From the NCBI GenBank assembly GCA_025964065.1, contig JAOPZO010000402.1:1-8899 (forward strand): a stretch of 8,899 bases of DNA, given 5' to 3'. Positions within the stretch are counted from its first letter, which is position 1; every line of letters begins with the position of its first letter. This document shows positions 1 through 6,325 of this stretch, piece after piece. Position numbers and translations under genes: made by a program. The stretch is from Solirubrobacterales bacterium. Lineage in GTDB: Bacteria; Actinomycetota; Thermoleophilia; Solirubrobacterales; Solirubrobacteraceae. The notes below the pieces were generated by a model. It saw only the letters and a program-made list of their open reading frames with translations. It was not told the origin of the DNA and searched no databases.

Positions 1-408
1 GGCGGCACGGGGTCGTCGTGGGCGTCCTGGCCGCGGTCGGGCGGGAGGAACCTCGACCCGACGCTCGACGCCCAGGCGCTGTTCGGCGCCGTCGAGCGGC
101 TCACGCGCCCGACGCCGGAGGACCCGGACGCGATCGACCCGCCGCCGGAGTGCGCGATTCGCGGCGGAGCTCCAGGTCCCAGGGAGGTCCCGCGCTCCCG
201 CGGGGCCGTCCGCGCCTGGTTCGCCGAGCTGCGCCAGCAGCTCGGCGGCCCCCGAGGTCATCCAGGCGACGATGGACCACCTCCTGCACGCGGGAACCAC
301 GTTCCCGCCGCCGCCGCCTTCCGCGGCATGGCCCCCGAACGCGACGAGGTCCTCACGCCGACGCAGGCGCCACGCCGGGCGGCGGCGCTCGAGCCCGTCC
401 TCGCCTAG
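1..408 (+). pseudogene. 3' remnant of an unrecognised gene with apparent frame changes
   Basis: Frame 1 is open from the window edge to a TAG at 406-408, but the coding look (G/C third bases, balanced residues) hops between frames. Bases about 3-50 read well in frame 3 (HGVVVGVLAAVGRE), 50-150 in frame 1 (NLDPTLDAQALFGAVERLTR), 155-180 in frame 2 (RFAAELQ), 205-250 in frame 1 (VRAWFAELRQQLGG), 250-310 in frame 2 (PEVIQATMDHLLHAGTTF), and 320-408 in frame 1 (RGMAPERDEVLTP, ending LEPVLA). Where frame 1 is the 'wrong' frame its codons become atypical (ATT, GGA, GCT, CCA, GGT, CGA, CAT). The simplest reading is a gene with several single-base indels, either a decaying pseudogene or a low-quality stretch of assembly. 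The 5' part lies outside the window and I do not recognise the family. It could also be an intact frame-1 gene of odd composition, but I think this less likely. Confidence 0.35.
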
Positions 409-743
409 CAGCCGCCGGAGCACGCGACGCCCCAGGCGGCGACGAACGCCACGACGAAGAGCCCGAGGGCAACGGCGCACGCGAGCACCACGCCGACGAG
501 CGTCCACGCGGCGGTGCGAGCCGGCGGCATCCGGCGCCGCTCGAGCTCCCGCCGCAGGAGCCGCGTGCCCGCCACCAGCGTGAGCAGGACCCCGGCGGTC
601 GCCCCGAGGCTCGTCACGGCGCCCACCCGCACGAGCGCCACCGACCCCAGGAGCGCGAGCACCACCGGGAGGCCCACGAGCACCAGTGCCCACCAGCGCG
701 CGCTCGGCACACGTCGCGGGCGCTCCTCGGTCGGGGTCCCCAT
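405..743 (-). CDS. small three-helix membrane protein, function unknown
   Basis: A 112-residue protein starting at ATG (743 to 741) and ending in TAG (407 to 405). It has a short Arg-rich N-terminus (residues 1-16), two adjoining hydrophobic helices (about 17-38 and 42-60), a strongly basic linker (61-76, containing RLLRRELERRR), and a third helix (about 78-106) ending in a C-terminal CSGGC. The positive-inside rule would put the N-terminus and the basic linker in the cytoplasm and the Cys-containing tail outside. Third codon positions are nearly all G/C, as in the neighbours, which favours a real gene over a shadow. It is divergent from moaC with 53 bases between the starts and convergent with the left-edge remnant, sharing the CTAG stop overlap. 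I recognise no family. The Cys pair at 108 and 112 might form a disulphide or bind metal, but that is speculation. Confidence 0.7.
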   Translation of the reverse strand: MGTPTEERPRRVPSARWWALVLVGLPVVLALLGSVALVRVGAVTSLGATAGVLLTLVAGTRLLRRELERRRMPPARTAAWTLVGVVLACAVALGLFVVAFVAAWGVACSGGC

Positions 744-756
744 GCCGGCCCGTACC

Positions 757-768
757 CCACGGCCGTGG
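757..768. promoter_or_regulatory. 12-base perfect palindrome in divergent spacer
   Basis: CCACGGCCGTGG is a perfect inverted repeat in the 53-base spacer between the divergent membrane-protein gene and moaC. It lies 16 bases upstream of the -10-like hexamer of moaC, so it covers the place where a -35 element would sit, a usual position for a repressor or activator site. Palindromes of this length are expected by chance several times per window in such GC-rich DNA, so an operator role is only a suggestion. Confidence 0.2.
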
Positions 769-784
769 TCGGGTTCCGCGCCGG

Positions 785-796
785 TACAGTCGCGCC
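785..796 (+). promoter_or_regulatory. -10 element for leaderless transcription of moaC
   Basis: TACAGT (785-790) fits the actinobacterial -10 consensus TANNNT and is followed by exactly six bases, CGCGCC, before the ATG of moaC at 797. Transcription starting 6-7 bases after a -10 hexamer would begin at or next to the A of ATG, giving a leaderless message. This agrees with the absence of any Shine-Dalgarno sequence before moaC. The same spacer, CGCGCC, recurs before the SAM hydroxide adenosyltransferase gene. No convincing -35 box is visible. It probably drives the moaC-to-cobA-hemD run. Confidence 0.55.
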
Positions 797-1291
797 ATGA
801 CCGACCGCCTCACGCACCTCGACGCCGAGGGGACCGCGCGGATGGTCGACGTGGGCGCGAAGGCGATCACGAAGCGTCGCGCCGTGGCCCGCGCGACGGT
901 CCGCATGCGCCCGGGAACCGCCGCGCTCGTCGCCGCGGGGGACGCGCCGAAGGGCGACGTGCTCGGCGTGGCGCGCATCGCCGGCATCCAGGCGGCGAAG
1001 CGCACGGGGGAGCTCATCCCGCTCTGCCACCCGCTCGGCCTCGACCACGTCGACGTCGACGCGCGGGTGGACGCCGCCGCCGGCACGGTCACCATCACCG
1101 CCGAGGCGGGCCTCGAGGCGCGCACGGGCGTCGAGATGGAGGCCATGACGGCCGCCACCGTCGCGGCGCTCACGGTCTACGACATGGTCAAGGGGCTCGA
1201 CAAGGGCGTCGCCATCGAACAGGTCGTCCTGCTCGAGAAGTCGGGCGGGCGCTCCGGGACGTGGCGCCGCGGGCCCGACGGGTCCGGCTAG
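797..1291 (+). CDS. moaC: cyclic pyranopterin monophosphate synthase MoaC
   Basis: MoaC acts after the radical-SAM enzyme MoaA in the first stage of molybdenum cofactor synthesis, turning 3',8-cyclo-7,8-dihydro-GTP into cyclic pyranopterin monophosphate in the cytoplasm. The 164-residue product has the usual full family length. Visible signatures are LTHLD (5-9), RMVDVGAKAIT (15-25), KGDVLGVARIAGI (52-64), ELIPLCHPL (72-80) and GVEMEAMTA (111-119), followed by TVYDMVKGLDKG (126-137). D129 and K132 match the catalytic Asp and Lys known from E. coli MoaC (128 and 131). I chose the ATG at 797 because the protein then begins at the family N-terminus and the -10 hexamer sits right before it; an upstream in-frame extension to 686 has no family support. 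It is the first gene of the run, 13 bases before mog. Confidence 0.95.
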   Translation: MTDRLTHLDAEGTARMVDVGAKAITKRRAVARATVRMRPGTAALVAAGDAPKGDVLGVARIAGIQAAKRTGELIPLCHPLGLDHVDVDARVDAAAGTVTITAEAGLEARTGVEMEAMTAATVAALTVYDMVKGLDKGVAIEQVVLLEKSGGRSGTWRRGPDGSG

Positions 1292-1304
1292 CGTCCACCC
1301 CCCG

Positions 1305-1790
1305 ATGCGCACCGCCGTCCTGACCGTCTCGACCACCGTGGCCCGCCGCGAGAAGGAGGACCTCTCGGGGCCCGCCCTCGCCCGGCTCGCCGACGCGGCG
1401 GGCTGCGACGTCGTCTCGCTCGAGGTCGTCTCGGACGACGGCGGCTCGATCCAGGACCGGCTGCGCCATTACGTCGACACGGGCATCGCGCTCGTCTTCA
1501 CCACGGGCGGCACGGGCTTCACCCGGGACGACGGCACCCCGGAGGCCGCGCTCTGCGTCATCGAGCGCCGGGCCACAGGCCTCGAGGCCGCGCTGCACGC
1601 CGAGGCACGCGCACGGCACCCCATGGGCGCCCTCAGCCGCGCGGTCGCCGGCATCGCCGGGCGCACGCTGATCGTCACGTTCCCGGGGAGCCCGCGGGCC
1701 GTCGGCGAGCTCTTCCCCGTGGTCGAGCCCCTGCTCGCCCATGCGGTCGCCACGCTGCAGCGGACGGGTGACAGCACCCCCGGCCACTGA
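1305..1790 (+). CDS. mog: molybdopterin adenylyltransferase, Mog/MoaB family
   Basis: A 161-residue single-domain MoCF protein. Members of this family adenylylate molybdopterin, preparing it for molybdate insertion by MoeA. Seen in the sequence: DLSGP (19-23), the TTGGTGFTRDD motif at 66-76 followed by GTPEA, and the C-terminal LSRAVAGIAGRTLIV (110-124) followed by FPGSPRA (126-132), all hallmarks of Mog/MoaB. The acidic pair D75-D76 stands where the family carries its catalytic Asp. The start ATG at 1305 leaves a 13-base gap after moaC and gives the standard N-terminus (TAVLTVSTT). The end overlaps the start of ccmA. MogA and MoaB cannot be told apart firmly from sequence alone; the pairing with moaC supports a role in Moco synthesis either way. 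Confidence 0.9.
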   Translation: MRTAVLTVSTTVARREKEDLSGPALARLADAAGCDVVSLEVVSDDGGSIQDRLRHYVDTGIALVFTTGGTGFTRDDGTPEAALCVIERRATGLEAALHAEARARHPMGALSRAVAGIAGRTLIVTFPGSPRAVGELFPVVEPLLAHAVATLQRTGDSTPGH

Positions 1791-2466
1791 GCCCGCGCTC
1801 CTGCTCGACGGCGTCACACGGCGCTACGGGCTGCGCGCGGCGCTCGACGACGTCTCGCTGACGCTCGCGCGCGGGCAGACCCTCGTCGTCTTCGGCCCGA
1901 ACGGGGCGGGGAAGTCGACGCTGCTGCGGGTCCTCGCGACGCTCCTGCGCCCGCACGCCGGGACGGCGCGGGTCCTGGGCCACCCGCTTCCCCGCGACGG
2001 CTGGGCGATCCGCGGGCGCATCGGCCTCCTCTCGCACGAGCCGCTCCTCTACCGCGACCTCTCCCCGCGCGAGAACCTGCGCTTCCACGCGCGGCTGCAC
2101 GGTGTCGGAGAGGAGCGCGTGGAGGAGGTGCTGGACCTCGTGAAGCTCGGGCTGCGGACGGACGACCCGCTGCACACGTTCAGCCGCGGCATGGTCCAGC
2201 GGACCGCGGTCGCCCGGGCGATCCTGCACGATCCCGAGCTCCTGCTGCTCGACGAGCCGCGCGCGAACCTCGACCCCGCGGCCGCCGCCCTGGTGGAGCC
2301 CCTCATCGGCGCGGCCAGCGGGCGCACCCGCGTCGTCACGAGCCACGACCCGGTGGGCGGGCTCGAGGAGGCCGACGTCGCCCTCGGCCTCGTCGGCGGG
2401 CGCACCGCGCTGCTCGCGCCCGCGGCCGACGTCGACGCCGCGGCCATCGGGGCGCTGTACCGGTGA
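1768..2466 (+). CDS. ccmA: haem exporter ATP-binding protein CcmA
   Basis: The cytoplasmic ATPase of the CcmAB(CD) complex, which uses ATP to release haem-loaded CcmE during cytochrome c maturation. With the GTG start at 1768 the protein has 232 residues. Walker A GPNGAGKST is at 43-51, the signature-like FSRGM at 138-142, Walker B LLLLDEP at 158-164, the D-loop NLDP follows, and the H-loop His is at 193 (VVTSHDP). The Q-loop region reads LLSHEPLLY, with Glu where a Gln is usual. The signature is FSRGM rather than LSGGQ, a form common in this branch of ABC exporters. GTG 1768 overlaps mog by 23 bases; ATG 1741 in the same frame would give nine more residues but a larger overlap, and neither has a clear Shine-Dalgarno. 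Assignment to ccmA rather than a generic ABC ATPase rests on ccmB and ccmC directly downstream. Confidence 0.88.
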   Translation: MTAPPATEPALLLDGVTRRYGLRAALDDVSLTLARGQTLVVFGPNGAGKSTLLRVLATLLRPHAGTARVLGHPLPRDGWAIRGRIGLLSHEPLLYRDLSPRENLRFHARLHGVGEERVEEVLDLVKLGLRTDDPLHTFSRGMVQRTAVARAILHDPELLLLDEPRANLDPAAAALVEPLIGAASGRTRVVTSHDPVGGLEEADVALGLVGGRTALLAPAADVDAAAIGALYR

Positions 2467-3137
2467 GGACCGTCGGCGCGCTGCTGCGCAAGGAGCTGCT
2501 GCTCGAGCGGAAGGTCCCGCAGCTCGTGCCGGCGATGTCGCTCTTCTCCGTCACGACGTTCGTCGTCTTCCACTTCGCGCTGGGCCAGCGGACCGTCGAC
2601 GGGGAGCTCGCCGCGGGGATCCTCGTCGTGACGCTCCTCTTCGCGACGATCCTCGGGATCAACCGGCTCTACGTCGCCGACCGGGAGGAGGGCGGCTTCG
2701 ACGCGTTCCTGCTCGCGCCCGTGGACCGCACGGCGCTCGGGATCGCGAAGGCGCTCACGCTCTTCTCGTTCCTCGTGCTGCTCGAGGTGGTGATGCTCCC
2801 CGCGTTCGCGATCCTGCTGCTCGGGCCGGGGATGGGCTTCGACGTGCTCGGGCCGCTCGTGCTCGTCCTGCTGCTCGTGAACGTCGGCCTGTCGGTGATC
2901 GGGACGCTCGTCGGGGCGCTCGCGATCCAGACCCGGGCCCGCGACCTCATCGGCCCCCTGGTCGCGCTCCCCCTGCTCGTCCCCGTCGTCATCGGCGCAG
3001 CCCGTGCGCTCGCCCCGGTCCTCGCGGTGGGCGGCCCGGCGCCGCTCGAGGCCCGGTGGTTGGGGGTCCTCGGCCTCTATGATCTGGTCTTCGGGCTCCT
3101 GGCGTACGCGCTGTTCGACTTCCTCGTCGAGGACTAG
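2463..3137 (+). CDS. ccmB: haem exporter membrane protein CcmB
   Basis: The membrane partner of CcmA. The 224-residue product has about six hydrophobic helices (roughly 19-40, 49-70, 96-120, 129-153, 161-183 and 198-221), the usual CcmB size and layout. The N-terminal cytoplasmic stretch (LLRKELLLERK, 7-17) resembles the amphipathic start of CcmB. The acidic segment after helix 2 (LYVADREEGGFDAFLLAPVD, 69-88) matches the cytoplasmic loop of the family with its 'EDGS...LLLSP'-like core. The GTG start at 2463 overlaps the ccmA stop as GTGA, pointing to coupled translation. It is followed by 44 untranslated bases before ccmC. Confidence 0.88.
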   Translation: MRTVGALLRKELLLERKVPQLVPAMSLFSVTTFVVFHFALGQRTVDGELAAGILVVTLLFATILGINRLYVADREEGGFDAFLLAPVDRTALGIAKALTLFSFLVLLEVVMLPAFAILLLGPGMGFDVLGPLVLVLLLVNVGLSVIGTLVGALAIQTRARDLIGPLVALPLLVPVVIGAARALAPVLAVGGPAPLEARWLGVLGLYDLVFGLLAYALFDFLVED

Positions 3138-3140
3138 CCC

Positions 3141-3153
3141 GGACCACCGGTCC
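3141..3153 (+). terminator. short GC hairpin between ccmB and ccmC
   Basis: GGACC-ACC-GGTCC forms a perfect five-pair stem with a three-base loop, four bases after the ccmB stop and in the only sizeable gap within the gene run (3138-3181). No T-tract follows, so it is not a classic intrinsic terminator. It could act as a weak attenuator or an RNA-processing or stability boundary, or be chance. Confidence 0.2.
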
Positions 3154-3181
3154 CGATCCCCCTCCTGCTCGTAGAAGAGAC

Positions 3182-3913
3182 ATGACGTACGGCAACCGCC
3201 TCCGCGTGACCTCCTTCGCCGCCGCCCTCGTGCTGCTGGTGGCGTTCGGGCTCGCCTTCTTCGCCGCCGACATCGAGGCGGACCAGGGCTTCTCGCAGAA
3301 GATCTTCTACGTGCACGTGCCCATGGCGATCGTCGCGCTCTGCGGCTTCGTCTACGGCGCGATCATGGCCGTGCAGCACCTCCGCACGGGGGACTCGCGC
3401 TACGACCTGCGCAGCTACGTCGCGATCCACCTCGCCGTCGTGCTCGGGGTCGGGACGCTCCTCACGGGGGCGATCTGGGCCAAGGCCGCCTGGGGCGTCT
3501 GGTTCGAGTGGCGCGAGCCCACGCTGGTCTCGTTCCTCATCGTCTTCCTCCTGTACTGCACCTACCAGCCCCTGCGGTTCTCGATCGAGGACCCGGAGAA
3601 GCAGAGCCGCTACGCGAGCGTCTTCGCGATCACCGCGGGCGCGTTCGTGCCGCTGAACTTCCTCGCGGTCCGGCTCGCCGACCCGTACATCCACCCGCGG
3701 GTGCTGAACCAGGGCGGCAGCGACCTCCCGGACTCCTTCCGCCTGCCGTTCTACCTCGGGATCCTCGGGATGGCGCTGCTGTTCGCCGCGCTGTACCAGT
3801 ACGAGCTCTCCCACAAGCACGCGCGCGCCCAGGTCCGCCAGCTCCGCCGCAAGCTCGGCGGCGAGGACGAGGCGCCCGGCCGCTCCGCCGCCCCCCAGGT
3901 GCACTCCTCGTGA
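3182..3913 (+). CDS. ccmC: haem-handling protein CcmC (CcsA/CcmC family)
   Basis: An integral membrane protein that presents haem to CcmE. The 243-residue product has six predicted helices (about 11-29, 43-65, 79-100, 115-128, 144-164 and 188-208), the standard CcmC architecture, and a charged cytoplasmic tail (209-243). The IFYVHVP motif contains H45, matching the first haem-ligand His of CcmC (H60 in E. coli). H171 in YIHPRVL is the likely second ligand. The periplasmic haem-binding WWD segment is degenerate: WGVWFEW at 104-110 followed by REPTLVS, where WGTWWVWD then ARLTS is typical. ATG 3182 is the only sensible start, preceded by a purine-rich AGAAGAGA. The final codons overlap the ccmD-like gene as GTGA. 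The family is certain; CcmC rather than ResC/CcsA follows from length and from the ccmAB neighbours. Confidence 0.9.
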   Translation: MTYGNRLRVTSFAAALVLLVAFGLAFFAADIEADQGFSQKIFYVHVPMAIVALCGFVYGAIMAVQHLRTGDSRYDLRSYVAIHLAVVLGVGTLLTGAIWAKAAWGVWFEWREPTLVSFLIVFLLYCTYQPLRFSIEDPEKQSRYASVFAITAGAFVPLNFLAVRLADPYIHPRVLNQGGSDLPDSFRLPFYLGILGMALLFAALYQYELSHKHARAQVRQLRRKLGGEDEAPGRSAAPQVHSS

Positions 3914-4128
3914 TCTCCCTCCTCGCCCAGGCCTCCGACACCCTCCCCGACGACAACACGGGCTACGTCGCCGCGGCGTACCTCGTCTTCTTCGCCCTGG
4001 TCCTCGTGTACTTCGGGATCATGGCCGCGAAGCTCCAGCGCCTCGAACGCGACCTCGTCGAGCTCAACGCGCTCGCCGACCAGCAGGCCGCCGCCCGCGC
4101 GTCGGACACCACCCGGGACCCCGCATGA
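3910..4128 (+). CDS. ccmD: CcmD-like single-helix protein
   Basis: A 72-residue protein read from GTG 3910, which overlaps the ccmC stop (GTGA), to a TGA that overlaps the hemA start (ATGA). It has a short N-terminus, one membrane helix (about 19-40, YVAAAYLVFFALVLVYFGIM), then a charged stretch likely to be helical or coiled (KLQRLERDLVELNALADQQ, 41-59) and a polar tail. CcmD proteins are small single-span proteins with a cytoplasmic charged tail that hold CcmC, CcmAB and CcmE together. CcmD sequences are very divergent, so the call rests on topology, size and the position directly after ccmC. The same frame extends upstream through ccmC, but that part is a shadow of ccmC. Confidence 0.7.
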   Translation: MISLLAQASDTLPDDNTGYVAAAYLVFFALVLVYFGIMAAKLQRLERDLVELNALADQQAAARASDTTRDPA

Positions 4129-5501
4129 GCCACGCGCACCACTCCGGCGAGCTCCTCGCCCTCGGCATCTCGCACAAGACGGCGCCCGTCGCGCTGCGCG
4201 AGCGGCTCGCGCTGACGGACGGCGAGACGGAGAAGGTGGTGCAGGAGCTCGCGAACGCGGCGGAGGTGCACGAGGTCGTCGCGATCTCCACGTGCAATCG
4301 CACCGAGCTCTACATGGTCGTCGGCGACCCGCTCGAAGCCGAGTTCGAGCTCCTCGGGATGCTCGCCCGCCGCGCCGGCATCCGGCCGACGGAGCTCGCG
4401 GGCGTCATCTACTCGCCCCGGAACTGCGACGCCGCCCGGCAGCTCTACCGCGTCACGAGCGGCCTCGAGTCGATGATCGTCGGCGAGGCGGAGGTGCAGG
4501 GCCAGGTCAAGCGCGCGTACGACGCCGCGCTCGCCGCCGGCACCACCGGGCCCATGACGAACCGGCTGTTCTCCGCCGCGCTGCAGACGGGCAAGCGCGT
4601 CCGCACGGAGACCGCGATCGGCGAGCAGCGCACGTCGGTCTCGACCGTCGCCGTCGAGCTCGCCGCCGAGGCCGTGGGCGACCTCGCCGCCCGCGACGTC
4701 GTGATCATCGGCGCCGGCGAGACGAGCGAGCTCACCGCCCGGGCGCTCGCCGCCCGTGGCGTGCGCACCATCTTCGTGGCGAACCGCCGCGCCGCCCGCG
4801 CCCGTGCCATGGCCGAGCGCGTGGGTGGCACCGTCGTCTCCCTCGACGAGCTGCCCGCCCGCATGGAGGCCGCCGACATCGTCGTCTCCTCCACCTCCTC
4901 GCCGCACCCCATCGTGGGAGCGGACGAGCTCGAGCTCGTCATGCAGGCGCGCGGCGGCCGGCCGCTCGTGCTCATCGACATCGCCGTCCCGCGCGACATC
5001 GAGGCCGCCTGCGCCGAGGTCCCGGGCGTGACGCTCTTCGACATCGACGACCTGCAGGCCGTCGTCTCCCGCAACCTCGGCGTCCGCGAGGGCGAGCGCG
5101 CCCAGGCCGAGGAGATCGTCGAGGAGGAGATCCAGCGCTTCGCCCGCTGGATGGGCCAGCTCGACGTCCGCCCGACGATCGCCGACCTCCGCACCCACGG
5201 CGAGCAGATCGTCGACTCCGTCCTCGCGGAGAACAAGGGCCGCTGGGACACCGCCTCGCCGCGGGACCTCGCCCGGGTCGACGCCGTCGCGCGCGCCGTG
5301 ATGCAGCGCCTGCTGCACGAGCCGACGATCCGCCTGAAGGGGCTGCCCGAGGCGGGCTCGCCGTCCCACGGCCGGCTCCAGATCGTCCGCGAGCTCTTCG
5401 GCCTCGACGGGGCGCCGAGCGCGCACGACGAGGCCTCGGAGACCGGCGCCGCCACGGACAACGTGCGTGCGCTCGGCGAGCGCCGCCGCTCCGCGCGGTG
5501 A
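4125..5501 (+). CDS. hemA: glutamyl-tRNA reductase (GluTR)
   Basis: Catalyses the NADPH-dependent reduction of glutamyl-tRNA(Glu) to glutamate-1-semialdehyde, the first committed step of the C5 tetrapyrrole pathway. The 458-residue protein has the full layout: catalytic domain with LALGISHKTAPV (11-22) and STCNRTELY with nucleophile C57 (55-63); a SGLESMIVGEAEVQGQVK helix segment (112-129); KRVRTETAIG (157-166); a Rossmann domain with VIIGAGETSELTAR (193-206) and VANRR (218-222); LIDIAVPRDIE (283-293); and the C-terminal dimerisation helix with RLLHEPTIRLK (395-405). The conserved His corresponding to E. coli H99 is Gln here (Q107, in DAARQLYRV). ATG 4125 overlaps the ccmD-like stop and has GGGA six bases upstream. 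Family members are the usual control point of haem synthesis, often by protein turnover. Confidence 0.96.
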   Translation: MSHAHHSGELLALGISHKTAPVALRERLALTDGETEKVVQELANAAEVHEVVAISTCNRTELYMVVGDPLEAEFELLGMLARRAGIRPTELAGVIYSPRNCDAARQLYRVTSGLESMIVGEAEVQGQVKRAYDAALAAGTTGPMTNRLFSAALQTGKRVRTETAIGEQRTSVSTVAVELAAEAVGDLAARDVVIIGAGETSELTARALAARGVRTIFVANRRAARARAMAERVGGTVVSLDELPARMEAADIVVSSTSSPHPIVGADELELVMQARGGRPLVLIDIAVPRDIEAACAEVPGVTLFDIDDLQAVVSRNLGVREGERAQAEEIVEEEIQRFARWMGQLDVRPTIADLRTHGEQIVDSVLAENKGRWDTASPRDLARVDAVARAVMQRLLHEPTIRLKGLPEAGSPSHGRLQIVRELFGLDGAPSAHDEASETGAATDNVRALGERRRSAR

Positions 5502-6325
5502 GGCTCGGCACGCGCGGCAGCGCGCTCGCCCTGGCCCAGGCGCACTGGGTGCGGGAGCTGCTCGCGGCTGCCGGGCAGGAGTGCTCGCTCGTCGAGATCA
5601 CGACCACGGGTGATCGCGACCGCGCGGTGCCCGACAAGCTCAAGTGGGTGAAGGAGCTCGACGAGGCGCTCCTCGACGGGCGCATCGACATCGCGGTGCA
5701 TTCCGCGAAGGACGTCCCCTCGCTCCTGCCCGACGGCCTCGCGCTCGTCGCGACCCCGCCCCGCGAGGACCCGCGCGACGCGCTCATCGGCGCGCTCGGC
5801 CCCCGGGTCGGGACGGCCTCGCCGCGCCGGGCCGCGCAGCTGCGCGCCTCCGCGCCGGAGGTCGAGGTGCGGGAGGTCCGCGGGAACGTCGACACGCGCC
5901 TCGCGAAGCTCGCCGCGGGCGAGTACGACGGGATCGTGCTCGCGGTCGCCGGCCTGAAGCGCCTCGGGCGCGAGGCGGAGATCTCCGAGGTCCTCGACCT
6001 CGTCCCGGCGGCCGGGCAGGGCACGGTCGTGCTCGCGGCCCGCGCGGGCTACATCGTGCCCGACGGGCTGAACGACCCGGCGACGTGGACGGCGCTGTGC
6101 GCCGAGCGCGCCTGCGTCGCGGCGCTCGAGGCCGACTGCCACACGGCGGTCGGCGCGCACTGGGACGGCACCCGGTTCCGCGCCTGGGTCGGCGCGGAGG
6201 ACGGCTCGGCCTGGCTGCAGGACGAGCTCGCCGTCGCGGGGACGACCGAGGAGCCCGAGGCGCTCGGGGCGCTCCTGGCCGAGCGGCTGCTCAGCGCGGG
6301 CGCGAACGCGGTGCTGGGCCGATGA
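5498..6325 (+). CDS. hemC: hydroxymethylbilane synthase (porphobilinogen deaminase)
   Basis: Joins four porphobilinogen units to hydroxymethylbilane. The 275-residue product starts at GTG 5498, overlapping the hemA stop (GTGA), and begins with the family N-terminus RLGTRGSALALAQ. Catalytic HSAKDVPS (68-75) holds K71 and D72 (E. coli K83 and D84). Further landmarks are GTASPRRAAQL (105-115), RGNVDTRLAKL (128-138), VPAAGQGT (169-176) and C214 in LEADCHTAVGA (210-220), the Cys that carries the dipyrromethane cofactor. The protein is shorter than the usual 300-320 residues. Part of the difference is a trimmed loop after GDRD (39-42): the common GGKGLF before the 'vKEL' helix is absent and the sequence reads DKLKWVKEL (46-54). 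Catalytic residues are intact, so an active enzyme is expected. Confidence 0.95.
   Translation: MRLGTRGSALALAQAHWVRELLAAAGQECSLVEITTTGDRDRAVPDKLKWVKELDEALLDGRIDIAVHSAKDVPSLLPDGLALVATPPREDPRDALIGALGPRVGTASPRRAAQLRASAPEVEVREVRGNVDTRLAKLAAGEYDGIVLAVAGLKRLGREAEISEVLDLVPAAGQGTVVLAARAGYIVPDGLNDPATWTALCAERACVAALEADCHTAVGAHWDGTRFRAWVGAEDGSAWLQDELAVAGTTEEPEALGALLAERLLSAGANAVLGR

Noticed and set aside
18..800. Long plus-strand frame covering the left edge to moaC
   Set aside because: Extreme Arg/Pro composition; it crosses the minus-strand membrane-protein gene and matches no family, so it is a shadow apart from its first few codons.
1289..1294. TAGCGT as a -10 element for mog, overlapping the moaC stop
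   Set aside because: The match is forced by the TAG stop codon and the spacing to the ATG (10 bases) differs from the two convincing cases; mog is more simply co-transcribed with moaC.
3172..3177. TAGAAG as a -10 element before ccmC
   Set aside because: It lacks the final T of TANNNT and is only four bases from the ATG; the purine run may instead serve as a weak ribosome site.
3508..3909. Upstream extension of the ccmD-like frame through ccmC
   Set aside because: Arg/Pro-rich shadow of ccmC; the plausible small protein begins at GTG 3910.
4292..5497. Upstream extension of the hemC frame through hemA
   Set aside because: The Arg/Pro-rich translation lies inside hemA; hemC begins at GTG 5498 with RLGTRGSALALAQ.
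3963..6160. Long open minus-strand frames opposite hemA and hemC (3963-5426 and 4445-6160)
   Set aside because: They are low-complexity Arg/Asp/Ala/Gly- or Ser/Arg-rich shadows of hemA and hemC, caused by high G/C at third positions.
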